A stretch of DNA of 64,000 nt from Chryseobacterium indologenes (GTDB lineage: Bacteria > Bacteroidota > Bacteroidia > Flavobacteriales > Weeksellaceae): NCBI RefSeq assembly GCF_001295265.1, contig NZ_LJOD01000014.1, forward strand, positions 60,937 to 124,936, given 5' to 3'. The notes beneath the pieces were generated by a model. It was not told the origin of the DNA, did no database searches, and saw only the letters and a list, made by a program, of their open reading frames with translations. Made by a program: the position numbers and the translations under genes. Below are positions 1 to 8,618 of the stretch, in pieces. Each line of letters opens with the position of its first letter. The first letter of the stretch is position 1.

Positions 1-62
1 GTATGAAGGCCAATTCCAGAAAGTGTAACTTCTTTCTGGAGCGTTTTTTGCATATCACTCAT
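1..62 (-). CDS. lpxC: LpxC (probably LpxC-FabZ) N-terminus, partial
   Basis: Only the first codons are inside the window; the gene runs off the left edge. The reading frame gives MSDMQKTLQKEVTLSGIGLH, which is the start of UDP-3-O-acyl-N-acetylglucosamine deacetylase, the committed step of lipid A synthesis in the cytoplasm. Two starts are possible: ATG at 62, which overlaps the end of lpxD, or ATG at 53, four residues later. The overlap suggests translational coupling to lpxD. In Bacteroidota LpxC is often fused to the dehydratase FabZ; that part is not visible here, so the fusion is an inference. Confidence 0.85.
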   Translation of the reverse strand, partial: MSDMQKTLQKEVTLSGIGLH

Positions 63-1086
63 TAGTATTATCTTTTGAGGTATTCTCAAGATTATTTATT
101 CTCTTTACAATTTCAGTGAAATTTCTGAAATGAACATAGTTTCTAAGATAGTCATTATAACTGATCGCAGGAGATCCGTATAATGTTTCTTTATCATTAA
201 CGCTTGAATTCACACCACTCTGGGCCTGAATTTTAACCTGATTTCCTATTTTGATATGACCTACAACGCCAACCTGACCGCCAATCTGGTTCCAGTCTCC
301 AATAGTGGTTGATCCTGCAATACCAGCCTGAGCTGCGATTACGTTGTTCTGTCCTATTTTCACATTATGGGCAATCTGGATAAGGTTGTCAATCTTTGTT
401 CCTTTTCCGATAATAGTAGAACCGATAGTAGCTCTGTCTATACTACAGTTGGAACCGATTTCCACATCGTCTTCAATAATTACATTTCCCAATTGAGGAA
501 TTTTTTTGAATCCCTCCGGTGTCGGCTGGAAACCAAACCCATCACCTCCGATCACTGTATTGGAATGGATCACACAGTTATCCCCAATGATACAGTAGTC
601 ATAAATTCTGGCACCACTGTCTATTTTACAGTTTTTACCAATCTTTACGCCTTTACCGATATATACATGCGGATAGATCTGAGAACCTTCACCGATTTTT
701 GCTTTTTCAGAAACGTAGGTAAATGCTCCTATATAGGCTTTATCACCAATCACTGCAGTATCATGGATGGAGGAGCCATTTTCAATTCCTTCTTTTCTTC
801 CCTGCATTTCCTGATACAGGTTCATTAAGATCTGAAAAGAGAGATAAGCATCCTTTACCACAATCAGGGTAGGATTATAAGTATTATTAGCCAGAAGCTT
901 TTCCGAAACAATAATAACGGAGCATTTTGAGGTATCTAAAAAATGAGTAAACCGATCTTGTGCTATAAAAGAAAGATGCCCTGACTCCCCATTTTCAATT
1001 GGTGAAACCCCTGTAATAACCGCGCTTTCGTCGCCTATTATTTTTCCGTCGATAAAACTTGCAATTTGCGAAGCTGTGAATTCCAT
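55..1086 (-). CDS. lpxD: UDP-3-O-(3-hydroxyacyl)glucosamine N-acyltransferase LpxD
   Basis: LpxD adds the second 3-hydroxyacyl chain to UDP-3-O-acyl-glucosamine in lipid A synthesis. The 343-residue protein has the expected N-terminal uridine-binding domain (about residues 1-100) followed by a long left-handed beta-helix of hexapeptide repeats ([IV]GxxxxI type) to about residue 310. The catalytic His lies in the IAHNVKIG motif at residue 240. The frame is open upstream to a TTG at 1095, but MEFTASQIA from the ATG at 1086 matches how the family starts. lpxC follows immediately and overlaps the stop codon. A TATCTTTG promoter element ends only 6 nt before the ATG, so the mRNA may be almost leaderless. 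Confidence 0.95.
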   Translation of the reverse strand: MEFTASQIASFIDGKIIGDESAVITGVSPIENGESGHLSFIAQDRFTHFLDTSKCSVIIVSEKLLANNTYNPTLIVVKDAYLSFQILMNLYQEMQGRKEGIENGSSIHDTAVIGDKAYIGAFTYVSEKAKIGEGSQIYPHVYIGKGVKIGKNCKIDSGARIYDYCIIGDNCVIHSNTVIGGDGFGFQPTPEGFKKIPQLGNVIIEDDVEIGSNCSIDRATIGSTIIGKGTKIDNLIQIAHNVKIGQNNVIAAQAGIAGSTTIGDWNQIGGQVGVVGHIKIGNQVKIQAQSGVNSSVNDKETLYGSPAISYNDYLRNYVHFRNFTEIVKRINNLENTSKDNTNE

Positions 1087-1092
1087 ATTCTG

Positions 1093-1121
1093 CAAAGATA
1101 AGAAATTCTGTAATTCGCAAA
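1093..1121 (-). promoter_or_regulatory. Bacteroidota-type promoter of lpxD
   Basis: On the minus strand TATCTTTG (1100-1093) matches the Bacteroidota -7 consensus TAnnTTTG. A TTTG (1121-1118) lies 17 bp upstream as a possible -33 element. Transcription would start almost at the lpxD ATG. Confidence 0.55.
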
Positions 1122-1158
1122 CATTTTTTGGTTTTCGGAAAGTAAATTTTAATAATAT

Positions 1159-2385
1159 TTATGAAATTATACGGGACAGATCTCTTGGAAAGGTTAGAAT
1201 ATAGCGTGTAGTCTTATGTACCATCAACCCTGATAAAAGCTGGTCCTGGGATTCTTCCAGACGTATTTTTTTACCGTCTTTCTGCAGCAGATAAATGGGC
1301 TGTTTTTCAGTATCATAAGGTAATAACTTCCGTTTAATTTCATGTACAAGTTCGCTTCCATTATCAATTTCAAAAAATTCATTGGTATTTTTTATCTTTT
1401 CTTCAATAAATCCTGCTTCAAATGCATGAGATGAAATAACGGTTTTCGGAAGATTTCTCTGGGTTACACATTTACACCAGTAGGAAAGGATAAAATCGTC
1501 GGCATCCTGCCATAGTTTCATAGCCTGAATCACATCGTTATCATCAAGCTGGGTAAACCTGTAAATATCTTCATCGGTGGCTGCGCTTTTCCCGCGGTAT
1601 AGGAAATATTTCAGATTTTCGCCCGCCGGAAGCTCAGTCCCCTGTGAAACAAGATATTTTGCCCGCTCCAGAATCTTTACTAAAAGAAATTCAGCCAAGG
1701 CCGATGTCTTATGATAGTACACCTGCCAGTACATAAACATTCTTGCGGTAAGAAAATTTTCAATGGAATAAACACCTTTTGCATCAATTACCAGCTCGCC
1801 TTCCTTACAGACATTCATCATGGAGATAATTCTCTGGGTATTAATATTCCCTTCGGAAACTCCTGTAAAAAAGCTGTCTCTTTTCAGATAATCCAGCCTG
1901 TCTACATCCAGCTGGGATGAGATCAGCTGATTGAAAAACTTTCTGTGATATTTCCCCTGAAACATTTCAATCGCTACCGATAATTGCCCGTTAAATTCAT
2001 CATTGAGCTTATTCATCAGCAGCAGTGAGAGTTTTTCATGATGCCAGTCATCCATCAGCATACTTTCCAAAGCATGGGAAAACGGACCGTGCCCGATATC
2101 GTGCATCAGAATAGCCAGCATTGCACCTTTTTCTTCTTCATCTGAGATCTCCACTCCTTTCTGCTTCAGTGTTTCCAGGGCTGTAAACATCAGGTGCATG
2201 GCTCCCAGGGCATGATGAAACCGTGTATGGGTAGCGCCCGGAAAAATCAGGTTCAATAATCCTGTCTGGCCAATTCTTCTGAGTCTCTGAAAATAGGGAT
2301 GTTCAATAACGTCAAATAAAATTTCGTAAGGGATTTTGATAAAACCGTGAACCGGATCGTTGATGATTTTAAGCTTGTTCTGCAT
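1159..2385 (-). CDS. HD-domain phosphohydrolase (dGTPase-like family)
   Basis: This 408-residue cytoplasmic protein belongs to the HD superfamily of metal-dependent phosphohydrolases related to dGTP triphosphohydrolases. It opens with the family's 'INDPVHGFI' start. Metal ligands are visible: His57/His58 in HTRFHHALG, the HD pair at 95-96 in LMHDIGHGPFSH, and the later Asp in QLDVDRLDYL. Family members are mostly annotated as HD superfamily phosphohydrolases without a proven substrate, so the nucleotide substrate is inferred. It is transcribed toward lpxD with a 72-bp gap. TAACTTTG at 2415-2408 (minus strand) is a likely -7 element. Confidence 0.85.
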   Translation of the reverse strand: MQNKLKIINDPVHGFIKIPYEILFDVIEHPYFQRLRRIGQTGLLNLIFPGATHTRFHHALGAMHLMFTALETLKQKGVEISDEEEKGAMLAILMHDIGHGPFSHALESMLMDDWHHEKLSLLLMNKLNDEFNGQLSVAIEMFQGKYHRKFFNQLISSQLDVDRLDYLKRDSFFTGVSEGNINTQRIISMMNVCKEGELVIDAKGVYSIENFLTARMFMYWQVYYHKTSALAEFLLVKILERAKYLVSQGTELPAGENLKYFLYRGKSAATDEDIYRFTQLDDNDVIQAMKLWQDADDFILSYWCKCVTQRNLPKTVISSHAFEAGFIEEKIKNTNEFFEIDNGSELVHEIKRKLLPYDTEKQPIYLLQKDGKKIRLEESQDQLLSGLMVHKTTRYILTFPRDLSRIIS

Positions 2386-2407
2386 TGGAAACGTCGATAT
2401 TAGTAAA

Positions 2408-2415
2408 CAAAGTTA
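2408..2415 (-). promoter_or_regulatory. -7 element upstream of the HD hydrolase gene
   Basis: TAACTTTG on the minus strand fits TAnnTTTG and lies 22 nt before the ATG. No clear -33 TTG is seen. Confidence 0.4.
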
Positions 2416-2584
2416 GGGATTTTAATTTTTAAATCTCATTAATTTATATTAACCGCGGATCACGTTTCTATTTTTGAAGATCATCTGAGCAGGTGGAACA
2501 GAAGCTATCAATTGTCACGAATTTCACAGATGATTGCAGATTTTGTCTGAGATGATCAACAATTTTTGAAGAATATGAAAGATG

Positions 2585-2618
2585 TTTTTGTGTTGTGTTT
2601 GGGTAACATCTATCTTTA
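2585..2618 (+). promoter_or_regulatory. Promoter of the S41 peptidase gene
   Basis: TTTTTG (2585-2590) and TATCTTTA (2611-2618) are separated by 20 bp and match the Bacteroidota -33/-7 arrangement with one mismatch in the -7 box. The start codon follows 25 nt later. Confidence 0.5.
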
Positions 2619-2643
2619 TGGTTTAAATAACCTATAGCTTTTA

Positions 2644-4287
2644 ATGAGAAAACGTTTGCTTTTCGCCCTGATTTTCACTGTACATTTTTGTTCTGCCCAG
2701 GTGTTATCTGAAACCCAAAAGCTGGAATCCCTCTGCCGGGTCTGGGGATTTTTAAAATACTACCACCCCCATGTTGCGAAAGGTAAACTTGATTGGGATC
2801 AACAGCTGCTCAAAAAAATAGATGAACTGGAAAATATCCGGGATAAAACCCAGCTGGATAGCCTGTATTCTCACTGGATTAGCAGCCTTGGAAAAACTGA
2901 AGAATGTAAAATGTGCTTAAAAGCAGATAAAAGCAAGACTTATTTCCTCAAAAATTTTGATCTAAGCTGGATGCAGAATCCGGTTGTTTTCAGTGAACAG
3001 GTCCGCCAACAGCTTCTTTATATTGAAGCCAACCGAAATACGGGCAGCAACTATTACACCGGGAGATCCGGCAGGAAAGGATTTTTCAGAAATGAAACTT
3101 CTTACGGGTCAAAATATACCTCAAAACAAATCAGTCTCCTGGAACTTTTCAGATACTGGAATTTTGTGGAATACTTCTTTCCTTATAAATATGAAACGGA
3201 TCAGAACTGGAATGATGTTTTAACGGAAATGATTCCCAGGTTTACCCGCATAAATAATGACGAGGACTATCACCTGGCATTAGCCGAACTGGTTACAAAA
3301 ATAGATGACTCCCATGCTTTTTTATTTTCGCCACTGATTACTAAAAATCTTTACGGAAGGAAAAAGGTTCCTGTGGAATACCAATACGCGGAAGGAAAAC
3401 TGGTAATTACAAAAATCAATAAAAATTCTTTGAACGAAAGCAGCCCCTTGCAAACCGGAGATGCTATTTATAGTATTAATGGACTGACTATTCCGCAAAT
3501 GGTTAATAAATTCGGAAAATACATTCCCGCTTCCAATTCCTGGGGCAAGGTTATGAAAATGAAAAGTTATTTTCTTTTAACCAACGAGGATTCTCTTACG
3601 ATTAATATTGAAAGAAACGGACAAAATATAGCTTTAAGGGTAAAAACATATCTTCTTAGTATGATCGCGGGGGAGAAACCTGCTGTTCAGAAAAAATGGA
3701 CATTTTTAGATTCAGATAAAAAGACCGGATATGTACATATGGGGATCATTGAAAAAAATGAACTTGACGACATGTACAAAGAACTGCAGACTGCCTCTTC
3801 TATTATTTTTGATCTCAGAAATTACCCAAAACAAACCATCATCCCTCTCAGCCGGATGATTCTCCCGAAAAGAACCCCCTATTACCGCTTCAGTTTCCCG
3901 GAAAAAGATTATCCGGGAAAATTTTATACGGCCGTCAACAGCATCGGTAAAAAAAATTCTGATTATTATAAAGGAAATGTTGTAGTTTTAGTAGATGAAA
4001 ATACCCAGAGCCAGGCAGAGACTACCGCAATGATGTTTAAGCAGCATCCGAAAGCTAAAATTATCGGCAGCAACACTTCTGGAGCAAACGGAGACATCAC
4101 CATGTTTAAAATTGCCGGGCTGGACACCTGTTTTTCAGGGCTGGGTGCTTATTATCCTGACGGAAGAGAAACACAGAGAATAGGTATTGTTCCCGAAATC
4201 ATTGTAAAGCCTACGGTAAAAGGTATTCGGGAAGCAAGAGATGAAGTTCTGGAAAGAGCTTTGGAATATATAAAGACCGGATATTAG
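2644..4287 (+). CDS. S41 family (C-terminal processing-type) secreted peptidase
   Basis: The 547-residue protein starts with a Sec signal peptide (MRKRLLFALIFTVHFCSAQ). A central PDZ-like domain is visible around residues 240-320 (QTGDAIYSINGLTI). The C-terminal S41 serine-peptidase domain includes LVDENTQSQAETTAMM, where the Ser of TQSQAE is the expected nucleophile, then the conserved GSNTSGANGD turn and the GIVPEIIV end. The N-terminal 200 residues resemble the extension seen in Bacteroidota S41 proteins (WGFLKYYHP and FRYWNFVEYFFPY). It acts in the periplasm or outside the cell; its substrate is unknown. It has no type IX C-terminal sorting domain that I can see. porX follows 130 bp downstream on the same strand. 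Confidence 0.88.
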   Translation: MRKRLLFALIFTVHFCSAQVLSETQKLESLCRVWGFLKYYHPHVAKGKLDWDQQLLKKIDELENIRDKTQLDSLYSHWISSLGKTEECKMCLKADKSKTYFLKNFDLSWMQNPVVFSEQVRQQLLYIEANRNTGSNYYTGRSGRKGFFRNETSYGSKYTSKQISLLELFRYWNFVEYFFPYKYETDQNWNDVLTEMIPRFTRINNDEDYHLALAELVTKIDDSHAFLFSPLITKNLYGRKKVPVEYQYAEGKLVITKINKNSLNESSPLQTGDAIYSINGLTIPQMVNKFGKYIPASNSWGKVMKMKSYFLLTNEDSLTINIERNGQNIALRVKTYLLSMIAGEKPAVQKKWTFLDSDKKTGYVHMGIIEKNELDDMYKELQTASSIIFDLRNYPKQTIIPLSRMILPKRTPYYRFSFPEKDYPGKFYTAVNSIGKKNSDYYKGNVVVLVDENTQSQAETTAMMFKQHPKAKIIGSNTSGANGDITMFKIAGLDTCFSGLGAYYPDGRETQRIGIVPEIIVKPTVKGIREARDEVLERALEYIKTGY

Positions 4288-4417
4288 TAAGTGGAGGGAG
4301 TTCATGGCCGCCTGTATTTTCATTTAACTAATATTTAACTTTTAATCTTTTGATTTTGGGAGATTTTAAAAGGAATTGGTCAACATTTTGATAGAATAAT
4401 CACGTAAAAAATAAATT

Positions 4418-5962
4418 ATGTCGGAAAAGATATTATGGATAGATGATGAAATAGATTTACTAAAGCCCCATATCGTATTTTTAGAAAAAAAAGGTTATCA
4501 GGTAACACCTGTTAATAATGTCAATGAGGCTCTGGAGCTTATGGATTCAGAAAAATTTGCATTAACATTAATTGATGAAAATATGCCCGGAATTTCCGGA
4601 CTTGAAGCTATTCCCATGATCAAAGAGAAAGATAATGCTCTGAAGATCGTTATGGTAACCAAAAGTGAAGAGGAACATATCATGGAAGAGGCTATCGGGT
4701 CTCAGATTGCAGATTATATTCTAAAGCCTGTTAATCCGAACCAGATTCTGTTATCATTAAAAAAGAATCTCCAGCAGGAAAATCTGGTGGAGCAAAAAAC
4801 AATTCTACAGTACCAGCAGGAATTCAGAAACCTGTCTATGGAACTGTCTTATCTGAGAACGTATCAGGACTGGGCAGAATATTATAAAAAGATTCTGAGC
4901 TGGGAAATTAAGTTTGATAAGGTAACAGACAATGAGTTTGCCGATCTTTTACAGTCTCAGAAGGAAGAGGCTAACATTCAGTTTGCGAAATTCATCGAGA
5001 ACAATTACACAGACTGGCTTACAGATTCAGACAAGCCGATTATGAGCCACACGCTTTTTAAAGAAAAAGTAAAACCTGAAGTAGAAAAAGAAAAAGTTCT
5101 TTTATTAATGGTCGATAATCTCCGCTATGATCAGTGGAAAGTTATTGAACCTCTGTTTACAAAATATTACAATAAGGTATCGGAAGATTATTATTACAGC
5201 ATCCTCCCTACAGCAACACAATATGCAAGAAATTCATTCTTTGCCGGGCTGATGCCGTCTGAGATTGAAAAACGTTTCCCGGAAAAATGGTTTAATGATA
5301 ATGAGGAAGGGAATAAAAATGAATTTGAGCGTGATTTCTTGGAAGATCAGATGAAACGGATCGGGCTGAACTCTAAGTCTATGAAGTATCTTAAAGTTCT
5401 GAATGCTGATTTTGAAAGAAAGATTTATGATGATTTTAACCAGCACAAGAATAACGACCTTCTGGTTATTGTTTACAATTTCATTGATATCCTTTCTCAT
5501 GCCAAAACAGATAATCATATTGTAGACCAGCTGATCCGTGATGATAAAACCTTCAGATCTCTTACCTATAACTGGTTTGAAAACTCTTCTCTACTGAAAA
5601 TCATTAAATTGGCAGCAGAGAATGGCTATAAACTGGTAATCACCACCGATCACGGAACGGTTTATGTTAAAAAGCCAAGCAAAGTTGTAGGCGATCGTGA
5701 AACCTCTACCAACATCCGCTATAAAACGGGGAAAAGCTTAACCTATGATGACAGCGATGTTTGGGCTATTACCAATCCGGAAAAACTGTTTCTTCCCAAA
5801 GGAAATTTAAGCTCAAAATATATTTTTGCCAAAAACAATATTTTCCTGGCTTATCCTAAGAATTATAATCACTTTGTGAATTATTATAAAGAGACTTACC
5901 AACATGGCGGAATATCACTGGAAGAGTGTATTATCCCGATCAGTATTTTAGAACCCAAATAG
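4418..5962 (+). CDS. porX: PorX, response regulator with PglZ phosphatase-like domain
   Basis: PorX is the response regulator that, with the sensor PorY, controls type IX secretion genes in Bacteroidota. Residues 1-125 form a CheY-like receiver domain with the acidic pair Asp9/Asp10, the phospho-acceptor Asp53 in LIDENMPG, the Thr in VMVTK and the Lys in YILKPV. After a helical linker the region from about 220 to the end is a PglZ domain of the alkaline-phosphatase superfamily, with metal-site motifs MVDNLRYDQW, PTATQYARNS and TTDHGT. The length of 514 residues is usual for PorX. Published work assigns the PglZ domain zinc-dependent oligonucleotide phosphodiesterase activity. Its presence implies a type IX secretion system elsewhere in the genome. 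No DNA-binding domain is present. Confidence 0.95.
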   Translation: MSEKILWIDDEIDLLKPHIVFLEKKGYQVTPVNNVNEALELMDSEKFALTLIDENMPGISGLEAIPMIKEKDNALKIVMVTKSEEEHIMEEAIGSQIADYILKPVNPNQILLSLKKNLQQENLVEQKTILQYQQEFRNLSMELSYLRTYQDWAEYYKKILSWEIKFDKVTDNEFADLLQSQKEEANIQFAKFIENNYTDWLTDSDKPIMSHTLFKEKVKPEVEKEKVLLLMVDNLRYDQWKVIEPLFTKYYNKVSEDYYYSILPTATQYARNSFFAGLMPSEIEKRFPEKWFNDNEEGNKNEFERDFLEDQMKRIGLNSKSMKYLKVLNADFERKIYDDFNQHKNNDLLVIVYNFIDILSHAKTDNHIVDQLIRDDKTFRSLTYNWFENSSLLKIIKLAAENGYKLVITTDHGTVYVKKPSKVVGDRETSTNIRYKTGKSLTYDDSDVWAITNPEKLFLPKGNLSSKYIFAKNNIFLAYPKNYNHFVNYYKETYQHGGISLEECIIPISILEPK

Positions 5963-5997
5963 TTTTTTTCATAGTTTATTTAATTTTGGGTCTGAGG

Positions 5998-6036
5998 GCG
6001 GAAAAAAATCGAATGATTTTTTTCCGCTTCTTTTTT
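5998..6036 (+). terminator. Terminator after porX
   Basis: A 13-bp perfect stem (GCGGAAAAAAATC / GATTTTTTTCCGC) with a 4-nt loop is followed by a T-rich run. It separates porX from the next gene. Confidence 0.8.
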
Positions 6037-6085
6037 CCCATTACTTTTAATAGTCTGGCAGAGTTCCTATCTTAGCGAAAAAACA

Positions 6086-6379
6086 ATGTTTATCATTTCG
6101 CTTACTTATAAAGTTCCTCTTGATCAGATAGAGCCCCTTATTCCTGAACACAATGATTTTCCGGAAAAGTACTATCATTCCGGATATTTCATCACTTCCG
6201 GAAGAAAAGAGCCAAGAACAGGCGGTATTATCCTCTGTAATGCCTCTTCTGAGAAAGAAATAGAAAAGATTATTCAGGAGGATCCTTTTTACACTCATCA
6301 GACAACAGATTATGATATTATGGAATTTATTCCTTCAAAATATAATGAACACTTTAAATTTTTCATACAAAACGCATGA
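6086..6379 (+). CDS. YciI-like small protein
   Basis: This 97-residue protein fits the YciI-like ferredoxin-fold family: MFIISLTYKVPL, then EHNDFPEKYYHSGYFITSGRK where the family has its conserved His and the 'aGp' loop, and QEDPFYTHQTTDYDIMEF at the end. Members are proposed small lyases or hydrolases and the function here is unknown. Its stop codon overlaps the start of the exodeoxyribonuclease III gene by 4 nt (ATGA), so the two are probably translationally coupled. Confidence 0.8.
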   Translation: MFIISLTYKVPLDQIEPLIPEHNDFPEKYYHSGYFITSGRKEPRTGGIILCNASSEKEIEKIIQEDPFYTHQTTDYDIMEFIPSKYNEHFKFFIQNA

Positions 6380-7140
6380 AGTTAATTACCTATAATGTCA
6401 ACGGAATCAGAGCAGCATTTACCAAAGATTTTCTGGGCTGGCTGAAAACCGCTGATCCGGACATCATCTGCATTCAGGAAAGTAAGGCAGGAAACGACCA
6501 GATTGATATTGAAAGTCTTGAAAAGCTGGGCTATCACAGTTACTGGCATTCAGCAGTGAGAAAGGGCTATAGCGGCGTAGGAATTGCGTCAAAGATTAAA
6601 CCTTCCCATGTTGAATACGGATGCGGGATAGAAAGCTATGATAATGAAGGCAGAATTATCCGCGCAGATTTTGACGGTTATTCTGTTATTTCTGTGTATG
6701 TACCTTCTGCCAGCAATATTGAAAGACTGGATTTCAAAATGCAGTTCTGCCATGATTTTCTGGCTTATATCAGAGAATTAAGAAAAACCATTCCGAACCT
6801 TATTATTTCGGGAGATTTTAATATCTGTCATCAGGCAATTGATATCCATGATCCGGTCCGTTTAAAGAATGTTTCGGGCTTTCTTCCCATGGAAAGGGAA
6901 TGGATGACCAATTTTATAGAGGAATGTGAACTGATCGACAGTTTCAGGTTTTTCAATAATGAACCGGACCATTATACCTGGTGGAGCTACAGGCAAAATG
7001 CAAGAGCTAATAATAAAGGCTGGAGGCTTGATTATAATTTTGCCACTTATCCGTTAAAAGACAAGCTTTCGCGTGCTGTCATTTTAAAGGAAGCTGTACA
7101 TTCAGACCACTGCCCGGCCCTTTTGGAGCTTGATGTATAA
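6376..7140 (+). CDS. xth: Exodeoxyribonuclease III / AP endonuclease
   Basis: A 254-residue member of the exonuclease-endonuclease-phosphatase family that cleaves DNA at abasic sites in base-excision repair. Visible motifs in order: LITYNVNGIRAA (N-terminal Asn), IQESKA (metal-binding Glu), YSGVGIASK, SGDFNI (catalytic Asp-Asn), YTWWSYR, WRLDYNFAT and HSDHCP (catalytic Asp-His). Length is normal for bacterial ExoIII. It is coupled to the upstream YciI-like gene and followed by a strong terminator. Confidence 0.95.
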   Translation: MKLITYNVNGIRAAFTKDFLGWLKTADPDIICIQESKAGNDQIDIESLEKLGYHSYWHSAVRKGYSGVGIASKIKPSHVEYGCGIESYDNEGRIIRADFDGYSVISVYVPSASNIERLDFKMQFCHDFLAYIRELRKTIPNLIISGDFNICHQAIDIHDPVRLKNVSGFLPMEREWMTNFIEECELIDSFRFFNNEPDHYTWWSYRQNARANNKGWRLDYNFATYPLKDKLSRAVILKEAVHSDHCPALLELDV

Positions 7141-7163
7141 AAACAGGAACAGGATCTATACAA

Positions 7164-7188
7164 AAAGCCAGCTGAATCAGCTGGCTTT
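7164..7188. terminator. Bidirectional terminator between xth and the RlpA-like gene
   Basis: An 11-bp perfect stem (AAAGCCAGCTG / CAGCTGGCTTT) with a 3-nt loop has A/T tails on both sides and lies between two convergent genes. Confidence 0.85.
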
Positions 7189-7207
7189 CTTAATTTAAAT
7201 CATAAGT

Positions 7208-7579
7208 TTAGTCGACAATTTCATATTCAACCGGAATCGTACCGTGATCGATATCTCCGATTTCATCGAACGCAGCTTTAGAGATATCTAAAGCTCTTGA
7301 TGCATGGAAAGGCCCTCTATCATTAATTTTCACTATTACCTGTTTTCCATTGTTCAAATTGGTAACTCTAATGTTAGTTCCAAAAGGAAGCGTTCTGTTT
7401 GCTGCGGTAAACTTTGAATTATCAAAGATCTCTCCGCTGGCTGTTTTTCTACCATTAAACTTATCGTGGTAGTACGATGCATAACTTGTTTTTTTCGCAT
7501 CTGAGGTATTATTCGTAAATGAATAAATTCCTAAGGTTGAAATCATCATTATGATTACGAGAATGAATCTTTTCATCAT
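7208..7579 (-). CDS. Septal ring lytic transglycosylase RlpA-family protein
   Basis: A 123-residue exported protein. An N-terminal signal or anchor segment (MMKRFILVIIMMISTLGIY) precedes a double-psi beta-barrel domain with the RlpA hallmarks ASYYHDKFNGRKTASGE, AANRTLPFGT, VTNLNNGKQVIVKINDRGP and RALDISKAAF. RlpA proteins cleave or bind denuded glycan strands of peptidoglycan. This is a minimal version without a SPOR domain, a common form in Flavobacteriia. Whether it is catalytically active cannot be told from the sequence. TACTTTTG 27 nt upstream is a likely -7 element. Confidence 0.88.
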   Translation of the reverse strand: MMKRFILVIIMMISTLGIYSFTNNTSDAKKTSYASYYHDKFNGRKTASGEIFDNSKFTAANRTLPFGTNIRVTNLNNGKQVIVKINDRGPFHASRALDISKAAFDEIGDIDHGTIPVEYEIVD

Positions 7580-7605
7580 TTTGAATTTTATTGGTTTTGA
7601 CGGAG

Positions 7606-7613
7606 CAAAAGTA
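7606..7613 (-). promoter_or_regulatory. -7 element of the RlpA-like gene
   Basis: Minus-strand TACTTTTG matches TAnnTTTG. No clear -33 TTG is visible. Confidence 0.4.
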
Positions 7614-8178
7614 TCAGGAATCTTTTAAAGTCCATAAGCCATTTGTTAAAAATTGTTAACTAAAACCAAAAAATATGTTAACAATCTCTGTAACTTCCTA
7701 TGATCAGGTATTTTAAACAACACTGTTAAAAAACGTTAAAAAAAACAACAAAAAGTTAATTTAATTAACTAATTTATGCATAATTTATAAAATTGAAAAT
7801 CATAACAATCTGTAAATTAACATTTTAAATAATAGACAAAAAAGCTAAAATAAAAATTCATCAAAGGCTATGGTCCCGATTATGTTAAATTTTTGAAGGA
7901 TTCATCCATCTTTCAAAATCCATGCGAAACAGCGATAACACAAGGAATCAGGGCAGGATCTCCTTACAATATCATGCTATTTACGGCAGATTTATGTATA
8001 AATTTAACAGGTGAAAGCCTCCCAATTTTATATATTTATTTCTTTTTCAGGAATATATTCAAATTATTTCCTTTGAAATAATCATTTATCATGATCAACT
8101 TATTCAGCTGTTTACAGATCTTAAGCCTGCCCAAAGATAATACATCAGATCAGAACTTCCATCTTAGGGTTATATCTT
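7614..8178. other. AT-rich intergenic stretch without a clear gene
   Basis: No convincing coding frame is seen; a 62-codon frame at 7893-8081 starts with TTG and has no family features. The left part (about 7648-7820) holds a cluster of GTTAA/TTAAC words. The right part is unremarkable. Confidence 0.5.
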
Positions 8179-8352
8179 TTAATTGACTTCGTGAAACTCA
8201 CTCAATGAATCAGTACTTATATCAGAAATGAAATGACAACGAAATGCTTTTAAGACAGACAAACGGCCGCATTGCTTGTCTTTGAAATGGAGGGCTTTAT
8301 AGTGTTTATTAAGTTTACGTACATATTTGTATACAGCATCAATGTTCCTCAT
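8179..8352 (-). CDS. Possible small protein, 57 residues
   Basis: An ATG-initiated frame encodes MRNIDAVYKYVRKLNKHYKA, continues through a Lys/Arg/His-rich stretch with two Cys, and ends SLSEFHEVN. Its composition reads more like a real protein than the surrounding AT-rich DNA. I see no recognisable family, no signal peptide and no clear -7 element. It could be a genuine small gene, a remnant of a larger gene, or chance. Confidence 0.3.
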   Translation of the reverse strand: MRNIDAVYKYVRKLNKHYKALHFKDKQCGRLSVLKAFRCHFISDISTDSLSEFHEVN

Positions 8353-8562
8353 TTATTTTTATATGAAATATAATTTTCAATCTAATTATCTTTTCCTGTA
8401 GCAATCAGTTGATTTCCATTCTTTATATTTTAGCTTTTCTTATTCATTATAACCAACCTTTTACATAGCTCCAAGATTATACCGTCTATCAAAATCTATG
8501 ATTGTTTTTGGGCTTATGTTGAACTTTTATGCTTAAATGTTTATTACCTTTTAAAGTATCCA
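8353..8562. other. AT-rich intergenic stretch
   Basis: No gene, tRNA or repeat is seen here; it ends at the terminator of the secreted-protein gene to the right. Confidence 0.4.
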
Positions 8563-8604
8563 AAACAAAAAAACCAATGAGCTTTCTCATTGGTTTTTTT
8601 GTTT
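8563..8604. terminator. Terminator after the secreted protein gene
   Basis: A 19-bp perfect inverted repeat with core CCAATGAG / CTCATTGG, a 4-nt loop and A/T-rich outer arms lies just downstream of the minus-strand gene ending at 8619. Either orientation would work. Confidence 0.8.
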
Positions 8605-8618
8605 GTATTATTAATTGA

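Noticed and set aside
367..828. Open frame of 153 codons on the plus strand
   Set aside because: It lies wholly inside lpxD on the other strand; the beta-helix repeat pattern makes the antisense frame open.
7893..8081. 62-codon frame in the intergenic gap
   Set aside because: It starts with TTG, has no family features and no promoter or ribosome-binding signal.
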